Below are positions 11,101 through 22,400 of a stretch of 64,000 nt of DNA, in pieces. The position numbers were made by a program, and so were the translations under genes. Source of the stretch: Bedellia somnulentella (Eukaryota > Arthropoda > Insecta > Lepidoptera > Bedelliidae); the NCBI GenBank assembly GCA_963576735.1, contig OY755172.1:186001-250000 (forward strand), read 5' to 3'. The stretch's first letter is position 1. Every line of letters begins with the position of its first letter. The notes below the pieces were generated by a model. It had not been told where the DNA came from, did no database searches, and saw nothing but the letters and a program-made list of their open reading frames with translations.

Positions 11101-11681
11101 ATCCTCAGTCAGATGGAATGGTGGAGAGGTTCAACCAAACACTGGAGAGACAGTTGGCGAAGATGGTTGAAAAACATCAGAAGGACTGGGACAAACACAT
11201 TCCATTATTTTTACTGTCTTACCGGTCAGCTGTTCACGAAAGCACGAAGGAAACACCTGCTTTCGTCAATTTCGGAAGAGAGCTACGATTGCCTGTAGAT
11301 TTGTTGACAGGAGGGTCACCAGATGAGCCGCAGAGTGTAACTGAATATGTAAGCGATTTGAGGGAAAGAATGCAAGATGTACATTCCCTAGTGCGTGAAA
11401 ATGGTTTACATGCTAGTGAAAAGATGAAAACCAGATATGACCGTAAAGCTAACACGCCGCGTTTCGAAGAGGGTATGCTCGTCTGGTTACACAATCCAAC
11501 TCGCCAGAAAGGGAAGTCCCCTAAGTTACAAAATAGGTGGGAAGGACCGTACAAGGTGGTCACTAGAATAAACGATGTAACGTACAGAATTCAACGCCAA
11601 CCTAGAGGGGCTTGGAAAATAGTTCACATCGATCGACTTGCGAAGTACCATGGAAGCAATAATACTCGGGACGAGTATTAA
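8097..11681 (+). CDS. pol: gypsy-1 Pol polyprotein (protease, RT, RNase H, integrase)
   Basis: Translated as a Gag-Pol fusion after the -1 shift; the open frame itself reaches back to 7995. Aspartic protease: LDTGAS near 8232. Reverse transcriptase: FSTLDCKSGYWQ, FGLCNAPATF and the catalytic YLDD at 9483. RNase H: DSDAS near 9929 and FRTDHAALKWL. Integrase: an HHCC zinc module (GGHLGVNRT ... WCRKCTTC), then DDE residues in AVDVAGPF, HSDQGRNF and GMVERFNQ, and a C-terminal GPY/F-type module (WEGPYKVV). No stop or shift interrupts it. The domain order PR-RT-RH-IN places it in Ty3/gypsy (Metaviridae). No env follows. Confidence 0.95.
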   Translation, partial: RALARTGGQVLAREEKAPTMTISQACNGNSLVILGCVNDQDCKMTLDTGASRTVINPALVKAANIKYSRDTKCRLLSASGQRIPVLGELSVRMMVGETSYTHQVIVAEIMDECILGLDFMKKYNCRIDITRGIFKCGQEEIFILGGPVGEVTCLTTINIPARSQKLVPVMLPVDSEKKRHRCVLIEETGKNGPRKFLTARTLVTSNKTAVVKVVNLDQEDVQLKRGEVVGQCEEVVWMRSCHSPNGKVKVKVDNSTVTDLLSEIQDDLSYLERIKVKQLLVKYADIFSNAEGDLGRTSLVQHRIDTGDERPIRQRARRIPIAKEKEVEELLEDMKKKKVISPSSSPWCSPVVLVKKKDGSTRFCVDYRQLNNVTKKDSYPLPRIDDTLDTLSGMKWFSTLDCKSGYWQVEIHPTDKEKTAFSTGKGLWQFNVMPFGLCNAPATFERLMECALAGLVGEACLVYLDDVVIIGKSFQDHLKNLEQVFQKIRGANLKLNPKKCRLFRTSVNYLGHVISREGIQTDPEKVEAVQKWPTPKDKTDVRAFLGLCSYYRRFVKGFSEIAKPLHRLTEDKKTFSWDDECELSFNELKKRLCETPILGYPQPEGQYIVDSDASNMAIGGVLSQIQGDKEVVIGYFSKSLSKAERNYCVTRKELLAVVKTLQHFYKYLIGRPFKFRTDHAALKWLLQFKNPEGQVARWIEQLQEYDFSIEHRSGKSHGNADALSRRPCPEDCKHCRKQESKEEVVKVTRICPLDGWETEAMQKAQEEDENLRPIMKWKKEKHDQPAWSEVASTGVSTKAYWAQWNSLVLINGLLYRRWEKPNGKEEHLQLVVPRAKVKDVLRETHDGVTGGHLGVNRTLQKVRAKFYWLHCRDDVQDWCRKCTTCAAVKGPQTRSRGGLRLYNVGAPWERIAVDVAGPFPQSESGNKYFMVVMDYFTKWPEVFAIPNQEAITVATKLVEEVICRFGVPLEIHSDQGRNFESQVFQEVCKLLGMHKTRTTPYHPQSDGMVERFNQTLERQLAKMVEKHQKDWDKHIPLFLLSYRSAVHESTKETPAFVNFGRELRLPVDLLTGGSPDEPQSVTEYVSDLRERMQDVHSLVRENGLHASEKMKTRYDRKANTPRFEEGMLVWLHNPTRQKGKSPKLQNRWEGPYKVVTRINDVTYRIQRQPRGAWKIVHIDRLAKYHGSNNTRDEY

Positions 11682-11684
11682 TGT

Positions 11685-11697
11685 AAGGAGGGGGTAA
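11685..11697 (+). other. gypsy-1 polypurine tract
   Basis: AAGGAGGGGG followed by TAA directly precedes the 3' LTR. It is the expected primer site for plus-strand DNA synthesis. Confidence 0.8.
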
Positions 11698-12183
11698 TGT
11701 TACGACATCTGTTCGCAAGTAGGAGATAGGACTTGCCACTACTAGATAACAGATGGCGTTACTAGTATTCTAATAAGTAAAGGAATTACTAGATGTTTCT
11801 CGAATATCGACTTTTCGAGAATGTGGTACTAGAACTTTCTGTAATATTCGCGTATTTGAGATTTGGCATATATAAAGAGCGACGCGTGCTACGGAGTGAT
11901 TCGAGTGCGAAGAACTAAAGCGAGAACAAGCGAAATACTAGAGCGAAGAAATTAAATACGACAGTGCAGTGATATACGGATTACGGAAATAAGCTTAACG
12001 GTGTGGACAGTGTTACTATAACGGAGTAAATTAGTGTTGTTAATTAGTGCGAGTATCGATAGTTAATTATCGATAGTGTTTGTTGTGTTGTGTAAAGTGC
12101 GTTATTGGTCAATAAATATAATTACACCTTATTGCACGAAAGTGTGACTGGTATTTATCAAATTAAGAACCCGGTACGCAACA
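11698..12183 (+). repeat. gypsy-1 3' LTR
   Basis: 486 bp, the same length as the 5' LTR and with no difference seen by eye. TATA box at 11869-11876. Confidence 0.95.
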
Positions 12184-12187
12184 ATAA

Positions 12188-12394
12188 CATACATACATAC
12201 ATATTCTCACGCCGTTAGTTCCCATTGGGGTAGGCAGAGACTATCGATCGCCACTTTGTACGATCCTGGCAAACCTCTCTAGCTTCATTCACATCCATCA
12301 ATCTTTTCATACATGCTCTTTTATTCTTCGTACTTCGGACACCTGCCTTTTTGAGCACATTTTCTATTTGATCTAAATGTGTCCTCCGAGGTCG
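12188..12394 (-). mobile_element. RTE LINE 3' fragment
   Basis: 207 bp matching the 3' end of the full-length RTE at 42003-45052: (TATG)n tail, then the last coding stretch in reverse. It is 5'-truncated. The target duplication TTTCAATAA is found at 6290-6298 and 12395-12403. The left copy is separated from the fragment by gypsy-1, so gypsy-1 inserted later, at the RTE junction. Confidence 0.85.
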
Positions 12395-12403
12395 TTTCAA
12401 TAA

Positions 12404-12630
12404 AAATAATGTATAATTGAAGTAACAGCATCAAACAATAAAAATTTATCAGTGCCATAGCTATGCAATGTGCCGCAGCAGTATATGTTTTATGACATAC
12501 TTAAACTTAAGTGCATCACTTTTAGATATAGGATATTTGATAAGCGAATGATAAGCATGTTTTGTTTCGAGGTCTGGCTTACATGTCCTAACAATTCTAC
12601 CATTAATTCTACTTACTAATTCTATTTTAT
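12404..12630. other. short non-coding stretch
   Basis: AT-rich, nothing recognised. Confidence 0.4.
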
Positions 12631-12860
12631 TTTAAATCTTTTTGTTCATGAAAACCTCATGTGGGGATTATTACTTATAAATAAAGGAAAGAAAAATTTC
12701 GACACAGGCGGGAATCGAACCCGCGACCTCGGGTATACGCCCCCGTCGCTCTGCCAATTGAGCCACCGTGTCAATGGCTGCCAGCGCGAAATTCTTCTAT
12801 CCTTTATTTCTTTTACACGTTTAAGTAGTGTTTGCGTTTCCTACCTGCTTCCTTTCTTTC
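12630..12860 (-). repeat. tRNA-like SINE (family C)
   Basis: Same family as 3278-3512. The tRNA-like core is at 12772-12701 on the minus strand, with intact acceptor, D and T arms and A/B boxes, and the same non-canonical anticodon arm. The flanks GAAAACCTCATGTGGGGATT and GGCTGCCAGCGCGAAATTC are conserved. Confidence 0.8.
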
Positions 12861-13019
12861 CTTTATTTAAATTTTATTTTATTTTGAATTAATTATGCAT
12901 AAATTTATAATATTAGAATTTATAGCTACGAGTAAATTGTATGTTCATGTATAGCTCCAGAATTTTGAATTTGAAATTGTCCAGCCAATTTTGAATGTCA
13001 ATTGGGGAACAATTGTAAA

Positions 13020-13112
13020 ATTGCTCAGAAATTCCTCAGTCACTTGTGGAAGTTAAGTGGGGAAAAGATGGTAAAATAAAGGTTATTGGTGATGGGGCTC
13101 AAAATACATACC
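13020..13112 (-). repeat. SINE-A fragment
   Basis: Minus-strand middle part of SINE-A (AGAAATTCCTCAG ... GTTATTGGTGATGGG). Both ends are missing. Confidence 0.6.
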
Positions 13113-13257
13113 CCAAAAATAACATCATATTCCCAATATCCTTAGTGACTGTTTTACATCCAGTTTTACAGGCAAAAATAGGTGAGCGCTTTTCAAAGCC
13201 ACACTATACATTTACTACCAAGGTGGAGTGATAAGTCTGGTAAAAATCTCTTTTGAA

Positions 13258-13609
13258 CATAATAACATAACATAAACGTTCACGCCGAATATCCCCGAAG
13301 GGGTTAGCAGAGGTACTAATCCTTCTGAACATCACGTGACTTTGTCACTTGGTGTTCAGAGTACCCACATTTTGCATGGACAGTGTACTCACGTGATAGG
13401 GGGCAGGCCTATCGCCGTTTTGTACGAATACACTGTCACATGACTAAGTACAACTCAGCCATGTGGGTTTCCTCACCGTTAACAACCATGATAAATTAAC
13501 CACACATATGTCTTTAGAAAAGACAAATTGGTGTAGGCCTGACCCAGGATTTGAACACTAGTCGTTTGCACGATAACCGAGTGTTCTACCCACTGGGCTA
13601 TCACGGTTG
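13258..13609 (-). repeat. SINE-B, full length, with target duplication
   Basis: 352 bp on the minus strand, flanked by the 10-bp direct repeat CTCTTTTGAA (13248-13257 and 13610-13619). The tRNA-like head is at the right end and the (TTATG)-type tail at the left, preceded in sense by the CCCCTTCGGGG hairpin and CGGCGTGAA. It corresponds to the plus-strand copy at 5127. Confidence 0.9.
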
Positions 13610-13654
13610 CTCTTTTGAAATAAGATCATTGCAAATATGCTGTGAATGTGGTTG

Positions 13655-13905
13655 GAGTTTCATCACCAACAACATTTATTTTACCATCTTTTCTATATAT
13701 CTCTTTATTTAAGGTTTTTGTCATGAGAAATGGCATAGATATATAATGCCCCCCCAAATAGCACTTTGTTTATGTCATTTTGGTTATATTTATCAGTAAA
13801 TATGAATTTCCCCCATCAACTCCAAAAGTGGCTGAAGAATTTCTCATTCCAAAGCTCTGGCTACCCCGTTAAGGGATTTATAGCCGTGGGTATATGTATG
13901 TATGT
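13655..13905 (+). repeat. SINE-A, partly rearranged
   Basis: It has the CATCACCAACAAC and TTTTACCATCTTTTC blocks. An AT-rich interruption follows, then the 3' block ending ATAGCCGTGGGTATATGTATG. Confidence 0.55.
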
Positions 13906-15195
13906 AAATATGAATAAATTAATTTTTATTCTCACTTCAAATAATGTAAATAACTAGACTTACAAAAAGAAAAGACTAAAGAATCTAAACATAAATTATC
14001 TTTTTTTAATACACTTTTTAACAAGACCAGTTGTTTGAATAAACCATCACAAATTTTTGTACTGTGAGGTCTTATAATCATCCAACTTAAAAGTTAATTA
14101 TTTTTAGTGAGTTAAGTTTTCACCAAGGCACTGAACTTGCCATAAATTAAATTAAATATGGTATAGAATGTCATTTTCATAGGTTACATTTAATATAGAT
14201 AGATAACTCGTTTATTTATGTTAACATAACACCACATACAATATGAAAAACAATACATCAAGTGAAAAAAAAACAATATTTTTAAACTTAAAATTAGTGC
14301 TATGGTAACCCAAACTAGGTCCTAACTCAGTGCTTGATATTGCCAATATAATAATATGGCTTAAGAGATTACAGACTTTCCTTCAATGTCTTTCAACATT
14401 ATGATGACGTGACCAGCCAAATGCACCCTCAGCAGCATTATAACCCTCATGCATTAATGTCATTTTGTTTGACTGGTAATATTGGCGTAACTTAGTCATT
14501 ATTATAAAAAATGCAAAATACATCTCAAAAGGTATTTCAAATAAAACACAAAATGTTTTTTTTGTTGTTATGGCCAAATAATATTAGAACTATTAATTTT
14601 TACTTAATTATGACAATAATATCGTCTGCTTACTGGTAAAATGTAGTAAATACATATTTTGTTAAACGGAGATATAGGGTTTTCAAAGTTTAAGTATTTT
14701 TTTTACTAACATCTAAATAAGATTTTGCAGAAATTTATTTAATATTTTTTTGGAAAATTTACGTTCTTATTTGCGGTAGCATATTAGAGGCCATTTTCTT
14801 ATATTGTGGAAAAAAATATTATTTTTAGCATGGGTGTACTTATCATATTTGACCTGTAATTGAGAAATGACCTGTAATTAACAGTCCTATCATTTATTGC
14901 GTTTTTCCAGTAGAAAGAGCGTCAAAAATTACATATAAATGCATTATTAACTATTTTTTTGTAAAAAACGCATTTACTACATTTTACCAGTAAGCAGATG
15001 ATATACCAATTGTAAAATTTAAGTAATAATACTTATTACTATAATTTAAGTTTTCCACATTCATCTGCAGGTGAAACTAAGAACAGCTGACAAAAACAAA
15101 CTACATGAGCACTATACTTATACTGTCAAATATATCAAGTAGAAAATAAAAATGTGGAAACAAATATATTTCTGCTAGTTCAATAAAAAGCCTAG
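13906..15195. other. AT-rich stretch without recognised gene
   Basis: Short ORFs only. The sequence TTACTGGTAAAATGTAGTAAA at 14632 recurs inverted near 14974-14994 (TTTACTACATTTTACCAGTAA), so roughly 14625-15000 is probably a foldback element of about 370 bp with no coding capacity. Confidence 0.4.
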
Positions 15196-15204
15196 TTGTA
15201 ACAA

Positions 15205-15490
15205 TAATTTGCTGTGTAGTGTCGGCTTAGAATAGCACTACCCCATTTCTTTCAGTGGGTGTACGTAAGAGGCGACTAACGGTATTAGGGCCATTAAGGG
15301 ATTGTTGGGCGATGAGGTTGGAGACCCATCACCAACAACCTTAGTACAACGTAGTAGTGCATTCTAAGCCGACACTACACAGCAAACATTACTAAACATC
15401 AATTAATAAACATTACTCTGTTTCTTGCTGTGTAGTGTCGGCTTAGAATAGCACTACCCCGTTTCTACCAATGGGTGTACGTAAGAGGCG
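15205..15490 (+). repeat. two SINE-A 5' parts
   Basis: A SINE-A copy from GCTGTGTAGTGTCGGC to CAACAACCTTAG is followed by an inverted piece of the same 5' end (15345-15388). A second plus-strand 5' end starts at 15428. The second copy jumps from GTAAGAGGC to GTGAGTA, an internal deletion, and is then split by the pogo-like element. Confidence 0.75.
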
Positions 15491-15496
15491 TGAGTA

Positions 15497-17053
15497 GGGT
15501 AAACGGTGGTATAATTGGCCACCCCCAATAACTAGCCACTCGGCAATACAAACTGCTTCAATAAGGAAACTAGGAAGGCTACGCCATCTGTTGTGATTTG
15601 ACAAGATTTCTTGTTTACCTAGCTATTGATAAATGTATTTTTTTTCCGTTAAAATAATAAAGGCGCCAAAAAATTTGTCATTGTTTAACAGTAGGCCATC
15701 TTGCGTCCGCCTAAGCAGTAGTACGTTATTTTTTTCTTAAGGAATATTAAAACTTTAAATACGAATAAATTCTGTTCCTGGCGTGTCTGTGTTGTTTGTG
15801 ATAGCCCAATTTGATGCTAATAAGGTAAATATTCGTATTTTATACAGTATATTCATCTAATTGGTGTATTTGTAGCAATTTTAATGGTGGCCAGTAACTG
15901 CACTTAATTTTCTTAGATTTTATAGTAACTAACCACCTATGCCAATTACTACGCAAAAGTTTATTTTATTAGATTGTACAAAACTATATCTTATTGCTTT
16001 GTTTGCATTATTCTTACTTGCTTGTCAAAATCTTGCCAACATAAAATAACGTTTAGTAGTTACTGGCCTGGTTAGAAAGATGGCTAATTAATGCATGAAA
16101 CTGATTTAACTGCAGCCATCCAAGACCCTCAGCGCATATTTAACGGCGATGAGTCTGGATTCAATATTTGTCCCAGTACTGGCAAAGTTCTGGCCGAAAA
16201 AGGGAGCAAGAACGTTTACCAAATAGAGAAAAGTTCATCAAAAGAGAACATATCCGTAATGTTCTCGTTTTCTGCAGCAGGTTTAGCTTGCAGCCCAATG
16301 ATTATATACCCATATAAAATAATACCCGATCGAATTGTTGAAAGTGTTCCAGCAGGTTGGGGTATTGGGCGCAGCGACACAGGTTGGACGGCCGCTGTGT
16401 TTTACGAGTACATAGCAAACGTTTTTTCCCCCCAACTGGAGGCAAATAATATTCCACGTCCTGTAATATTATTTGTTGACGGGCATAAGACTCATTTGAG
16501 TATAGAAGTTATAGTACTGAGTCATTATATGAAGCAATGCAAAAAGAAGCAAACAAACATGGATTTTACAACTAAGGAGATATTTGGAAACTACAGATGT
16601 AAAACGTTTTTGCTAAGCATTTTTTAATTATATTTTTTTATTTTTTACCTTATAAGAAGTGACTGAAAAAGAGGTTCCTATTTTGTTATAAGTTGGTTAT
16701 GTTGATTTTCAATTGTGATAGTTTTTTTCATTTTGTTCTGAATGCCTTGAGGCTTATAACTTTAGTGGAACTTATTGTTTTTGATGGTAATTTCATGTGG
16801 CCAGTTAGTCCAAATAAGTATGCCAGTTACCAAAAATTGTGGCTAGTTACTACCAAAATGACCAGTTTTTATTTAAATAAAAATATTTTTATTGTGACTC
16901 CGACTTTATCATTAAATAACCTTTAAAGTTAATGTACAGGACCCACTGCATACAAGTATCTTACTATCTTTCAAATGCAATAGCGCGTTCAAGCACAGCA
17001 TACATTCAAAGTGGCCAAGATGCTTAAAGGGCCAGTTACTGCCTAAGTTACCC
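15497..17053 (+). mobile_element. pogo/Tc1-like DNA transposon, decayed
   Basis: 1,557 bp beginning GGGTAAACGG and ending GTTACCC, flanked by TA on both sides (15495-15496 and 17054-17055), the Tc1/mariner/pogo target signature. It is inserted in the (GTGAG)TATATG tail of a SINE-A copy. It contains a transposase fragment and many scattered GGCCAGTTACT-like motifs in both orientations. Confidence 0.75.
16091..16627 (+). pseudogene. DDE transposase fragment, pogo/jerky type
   Basis: 178 codons. NGDESGF carries the first catalytic Asp and VILFVDGHKTHLS the second, both typical of the DDE_1 superfamily (pogo, jerky, CENP-B). The N-terminal helix-turn-helix part and the third acidic residue are not present: after HLS the sequence becomes unrelated and then stops. 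It is an internally deleted remnant unlikely to be active. Confidence 0.8.
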
Positions 17054-17297
17054 TATATATGTATGTACTCTGTTTCATTTACTTATTTTGTTTTTGTAAA
17101 ATATTGCGGTAAACTACCAACCTAGACCAGATATATGTCAATACAAGAATTGACCTGCAGGTACTGATTTTATTTGTTTAACTTCAAAAGCAAGGTCCTT
17201 TTTCAGATTTTTATATAAAGACACACCAGAAAATGTGGCAATGTATGCCTTATAACAAGCTTTGTTCCATTGCTAACTTGATCAGTGTATAATATGT

Positions 17298-17299
<2 letters not shown>

Positions 17300-17357
<58 letters not shown>

Positions 17358-17358
17358 T
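17300..17358. repeat. (TA)n microsatellite
   Basis: TA repeat with one AA interruption. Confidence 0.95.
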
Positions 17359-17359
17359 T

Positions 17360-19000
17360 ATTGCAAGTCATTCCTAATGAGGACTTCATTACAATGGTAA
17401 AATTCCATCTAAAAAGAAGTTAAGTATAAATACTGAAGAAAAGAGTAGATTTATAAATATACCATACTATTATGGGTCAATCAAAGTATTTCAATATATG
17501 ATATGATAGTTTCTTTTCTGTAATTTATTCTATGCAATATAGCTTGCTCCACATTATTTTGTTTACATTACTACTCTTGCACAAGATCCTGAGTATATAA
17601 TGCCTAATTGTACCATACATTCCCCACCCATCCTGTCATTTACTATGAATACTTAATTATTACACTGGGCTGTGGCAATAATGAAGTAGAAGTCATGAAC
17701 AAGCTTTCATTTTACAAAAAGCAAATTAAAGGTAAGATATCATACGATATATGATCAGGGTAACCTAGACAGCATTCAGATGATAATGTCAACAACTTAC
17801 CTAATATGATGTTTTAGTCCAGAAATTACTACAACCAGCTACACCACATTATTCTTCCAATTAATAAACAACACAGTCTTTCAGAAAAACCAGACACATT
17901 TCATTACATTATTGCTCTTGACAACAGGCAGTTCATTTTTTACAGGAACTGTTACGATTCGAGCTACACAAGGACGAATTTTCACAATACGCGATTTCCA
18001 AATGACCAACCAATGATATCGTTTGGCAGAGCAAACGTCTATTTAATGGCTATTGAAAATTGAGAGTGAAACACAAACGTCTATTGTGAAATTAATTAAA
18101 ATATTACGATCACCGTAAAACGACAGTATCCAATAGCACATCACATCGCGATATAAATAGGGCTGCCATACCAAATATTTTTTTATAGTTTTACAAAATT
18201 TACCTGTGCGTTCCGATTTCGACTCAACTCGACCATACAATATGATAGTTCCGAGACTTTTTACTAATAAAAGAATAAAGTACTTATTACTGTATCTACT
18301 ACTATACCAACTACCAATATACTATACCAAGAGTTTCAAATAGCAAAAGAGTAAATTCTTTAAAAGTAAATATCTTGCGTATTGCTTTAAAAAAATAATA
18401 AAATGTAAAGAATGAATTTACATGTATATGTCTCAGAGATATGATCAAACTAGGGACTTGATCAATTCCCTAAGCGATTTGATCAAATTCCGGCAAATTA
18501 ATAATGACAAGATTTTAACATACCCCTTAACAAATCTAGAAGTTTGATCAAATCGCGACACTGGGTTAGTGAAATAACAAAAACAAAGTATTTAAGTTTT
18601 TTCAAATCTTTAATTAGTTAGACTAGTATTTCAGTTAGTACATTGTTATCCAAAATCACTATTAATCGCATTACTTATCTACTGAATATGATTCAGAATG
18701 CATACGAATGGAAAATTAAAATAATATTTATTCAACACAACGTTACTTTCTTGCGGGCACATCTGTATTTGTATGGTATTTTGGAATTTTCGCATGAACA
18801 CTTATAGCCTTGACCTCCAAATAAAGATAATTTTCCCACAACCTTACGTTAACTCAGCTTATTAGGTGGAACTGAATCGGTAAATGTATATCGGTATAGG
18901 TAAATGTTGTAGGAACTTGCAAAGAGTCCATAGGAAGCTGTTTGCGTTCGTTTGAAGACAGACCGACTCCCATCCTGGCTCAAAAACTAGCCATCAAAGT
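17360..19000. other. Cdc7 upstream region, no gene recognised
   Basis: AT-rich and without a convincing exon. From about 18900 the sequence becomes less AT-rich. The stretch near 19125-19136 (AAACAAAAG|GTAACGAAA) could be a donor of a non-coding first exon of Cdc7. No TATA box is obvious. Confidence 0.35.
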
Positions 19001-19367
19001 CACACGTCACATCCACGAACGTGATTTGTCAATGTCCTGTCATTGATTTGTCAATTTGTCATCTGTCTGCCTTCATCTGCACTGCATCTGCTCTCCATTT
19101 ACTGTCAATGTCAATCAAACAAAAGGTAACGAAACTAGGAAAATGTGTTTTCTTTTCACTGGACGTTGGCAAAGTTACTGTGTTAAAACACGGTCAAAGG
19201 CCATTGAAGAAAAATTGAATTGAATTAACTAGGAAAAGAATAAATAACAACTTTGACTGTTTTGTTTTATTTTTATTTTATTCCATTATTTTGTTTGTAG
19301 ATTTAAAGTGCTAACATTTTGTAGTGTTCACTTTTGCTCATATTATGTTTTTGCGGGTTCAATAAAC

Positions 19368-19467
19368 ATGTCTGAAGTCAAAGCAGTCAAAGAAAAAGTC
19401 CTAGATGAAAGTCAGATGATCATAGTAAAGAAAAATGAAGAGTCCTCTGCTTGTAATGATTCAGAAA
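19368..19467 (+). CDS. Cdc7: Cdc7 exon 1
   Basis: First ATG in frame (AATAAACATG). It encodes 33 residues of acidic/basic N-terminal tail and ends in phase 1 at A|GTAAGC. Confidence 0.8.
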
Positions 19468-22400
19468 GTAAGCAATTTGTTTTCTATGAATAAAATCAAA
19501 ATATGAGTCTGATAATTGAAGTTAATCATGATATTAATTAAGTAGTTTTCAATGAAAGTAGAACTTATATTCATACATGCATGCATACTGATCTTCAATT
19601 TGTTTTTTACAGAAGAACAAATCAAAGACTTACTAACCAGTCTGCCACAGTTGAATGACATTTTTGATGTTCACCGCAAAATAGGTCAAGGCACATTCAG
19701 TACAGTGTACCTGGGCTCCCTACACCGCCATGCAGAGCTCTCTGACACTGATAAAAGCTGGTATGCCATTAAACACCTTGTGCCCACTGTGCACCCAGCT
19801 AGGGTTGAGCATGAACTCAGGTGCCTACAAGAATTAGGGTAAGAACAATATTTTTTTTAGGACAAATGTTTAATTCAGTAGATATAATTAAATATTCTTT
19901 AAGAAAGCCTCATGTATATAAACAGTATTTTACACAATGTCATATGACTGGGAGTCATATGACATGCAGCTATGTGGGTTTCTTTGTAATGTTTTCCTTC
20001 TTTGTTAACTATTTATTTAATAAGTTAATTTATATAATTTTTTAAAGAAATATTATTTATTTGATTATGTGCTTATGCACTTTCATTTTTAATTTGCTGT
20101 TTTTGTTCAAAACTTTTCTTTATTAATATTTCAGTGGCAAAAATAACATTATTGGTGTGGAACTGTGTCTGCGACATTTAGATACTGTTGTGATAGTCAT
20201 GCCATACATACCACATTCTAGGTTTTCGGTTAGTAAATTTTTTGTTCTTACATTTTACTTTTAATTTTAAATGTCTACCTATGTTTTTCTGTCTTCTTTT
20301 TTCCGTCATTTCTTTTATTTTTCTCCTATACCAATTCCATAATACAGAAATGACATCACCATAGGCTCCTTTCTGACCATCATTTGCATTTTCTTTACCT
20401 GGGTTCCAGATTAGACACTTTTTAGAATAGCCATTACACTTAGATAATGGGGAGAATGCCTATCATCCCTTAATGTATATATCTTTACTACTATTTTTAA
20501 GCTACAGAGCTATTTTGCTTGAGCATGCTAATCTTAGAAACTACTGGTCTGACTTGAAAATTTCTTTTGGTGTAACTTACTCCATTTATTGAGGAAGGTT
20601 ATAGTATATAAAGCATTTCCCACGTAACTTGCCAAAAGTGGCTGAGGATTTCTAATTTCCTCGCTCTGGCTACCCCATCTAGGGATTTATAGCTGTGAGT
20701 ATATGAATGTTATAGAATATATGTATGGTATAGTATATCAGATTAGATGTTATCATGAAGCTTACTTCCCATTCAAGGCCATGGCAGATCTATAGAAACC
20801 ACATTTTTCTCAGACATGTGGGTTTCATTACAATGTATTTTCGTACCATCAACTAATAAATTAACCATTCCTATGACCCAGAAAAATCTCAGTGAAATAA
20901 GACTAGCAGTCTAGATATATAATCTATAGATAGATAGATTAGGAAAATGGTTTCCACCTTTGGTCTATACAGGGCCATTTCACGTGGGCCACGGCCGTCA
21001 TTCTATACCGTCGTGTAAATTTACATAGTATACTGAAAGGGAAATAAAATTACTATATATATATATATATTGCCTCACTAGACACTGGTGAGACAGGGCA
21101 TGTTATATGTTTTTCTATACCTCTTTTTTCCTGATTCCAGGAGTACGTGGGCGAGATGGACGGCGCCGAGCTGCGCGAGTACATCCGCGCGCTCCTGACG
21201 GCGCTGCAGCACGTGCACCGGATGGGCATCATCCACCGTGACATCAAGCCCAGCAACTTCCTCTACGATCGGGAGAGACGACGGTATGGGACACTTCTCG
21301 TTATGCTCTTATTATATGTATCTAGTGAGCTTTAGATAGTGACTTGCATGAATTACTTTGATCACTTCAATTAAACATTAAGGGCTGACATAAAGCGCTA
21401 TACACACTGAGCCCGCCGGGCCGCCGACATATGTTTTTTGTCGATGGTCTAGTTTTCATACATAGGTTAGGCATAATTCTTTCAATGCAGGCCGCCGAGT
21501 AGTGTCGCCGGATCAAATAATTTTACGCGCCAATAACAAGGCGGAATTGCATAGTTATTGGTGCAAATCGATTGATCTGCCTTTATTGGATGAATTTGAA
21601 TAACAGTAAACATTCGAGTATGCCCTTGAAAGATGGAATCACCATAATTTTCGGTTTATTGTAACTTTACTTTTTATTATTCTGGTCACAGCTGATGTTC
21701 CAGTAAAGAAGAGTCCGTATTATTTTCTAGGTACTTGCTGGTGGACTTTGGCTTAGCACAGCGAATCACTCCCGCACCGCCAGACGAGCCCGTAGAGACG
21801 ACAAACAACAATGTATCCAGCAAGCGACCACGGGAAGAGGTTTGTTGTATTCGAGATTGTTTAACATTGTTTATCATTTTTTATCAGAATGTACTGTGGA
21901 AATAATTACTAGATATAAATAGTACCTCGTTATTAGGCGTGTACTGACTGAGCGAGCAGCCTCGCGAGGCAAAGCCTCGGGTCAGTCAGGACGTGCTGCG
22001 CCCGCGGCCCGAGCCAAGAGTTGTCGGTTTTTTATCAAAGATCAAAAGCGCCTCATTCAGTACGTTTGCCGCACTCAATCAAGACGTTAGTGTTTTGCCT
22101 CGCTCATTCGTTGTGTATTAGTTGGGCGGTCTCTGTTCAAGTACAAGTAAAACTGAGCATCGTGCGTAGGCTCGCCGTGGCTCGGCCTTATGGTATATGT
22201 TATGGTACTGACTGAGCGAGGCTGCGTCGCGCGGCATGTGTGCCGCGGCAAACGTGTGAGGCTGCCTCGCGAGGCTGCTCACTCAGTCAGTACGCGCCTA
22301 TTTACCGTGAGAGATGTACGAGGCAGTCTGGGGCTTGAAGTGTATGGTGTTGGTGGTCAGGTTGGTGTTGGTGGTCAGGTTGGTATTGGCGGTATATCAA

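Larger units (their letters stand above)
6299..12183 (+). mobile_element. Ty3/gypsy LTR retrotransposon (gypsy-1), apparently complete
   Basis: 5,885 bp flanked by a 4-bp target duplication ATAA (6295-6298 and 12184-12187). LTRs are 486 bp each, start TGTTACG, end CGCAACA and look identical throughout, which implies recent insertion. In order it has a 5' LTR, a primer-binding site, gag, pol in the -1 frame (protease, RT, RNase H, integrase), a purine-rich tract and a 3' LTR. No envelope gene follows pol. Both ORFs are open, so it may still be mobile. It sits exactly at the left junction of an older RTE fragment (12188-12394). Confidence 0.95.

Noticed and set aside
11682..11697. Envelope gene after gypsy-1 pol
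   Set aside because: Only a few bases separate the pol stop from the 3' LTR, so there is no room for env.
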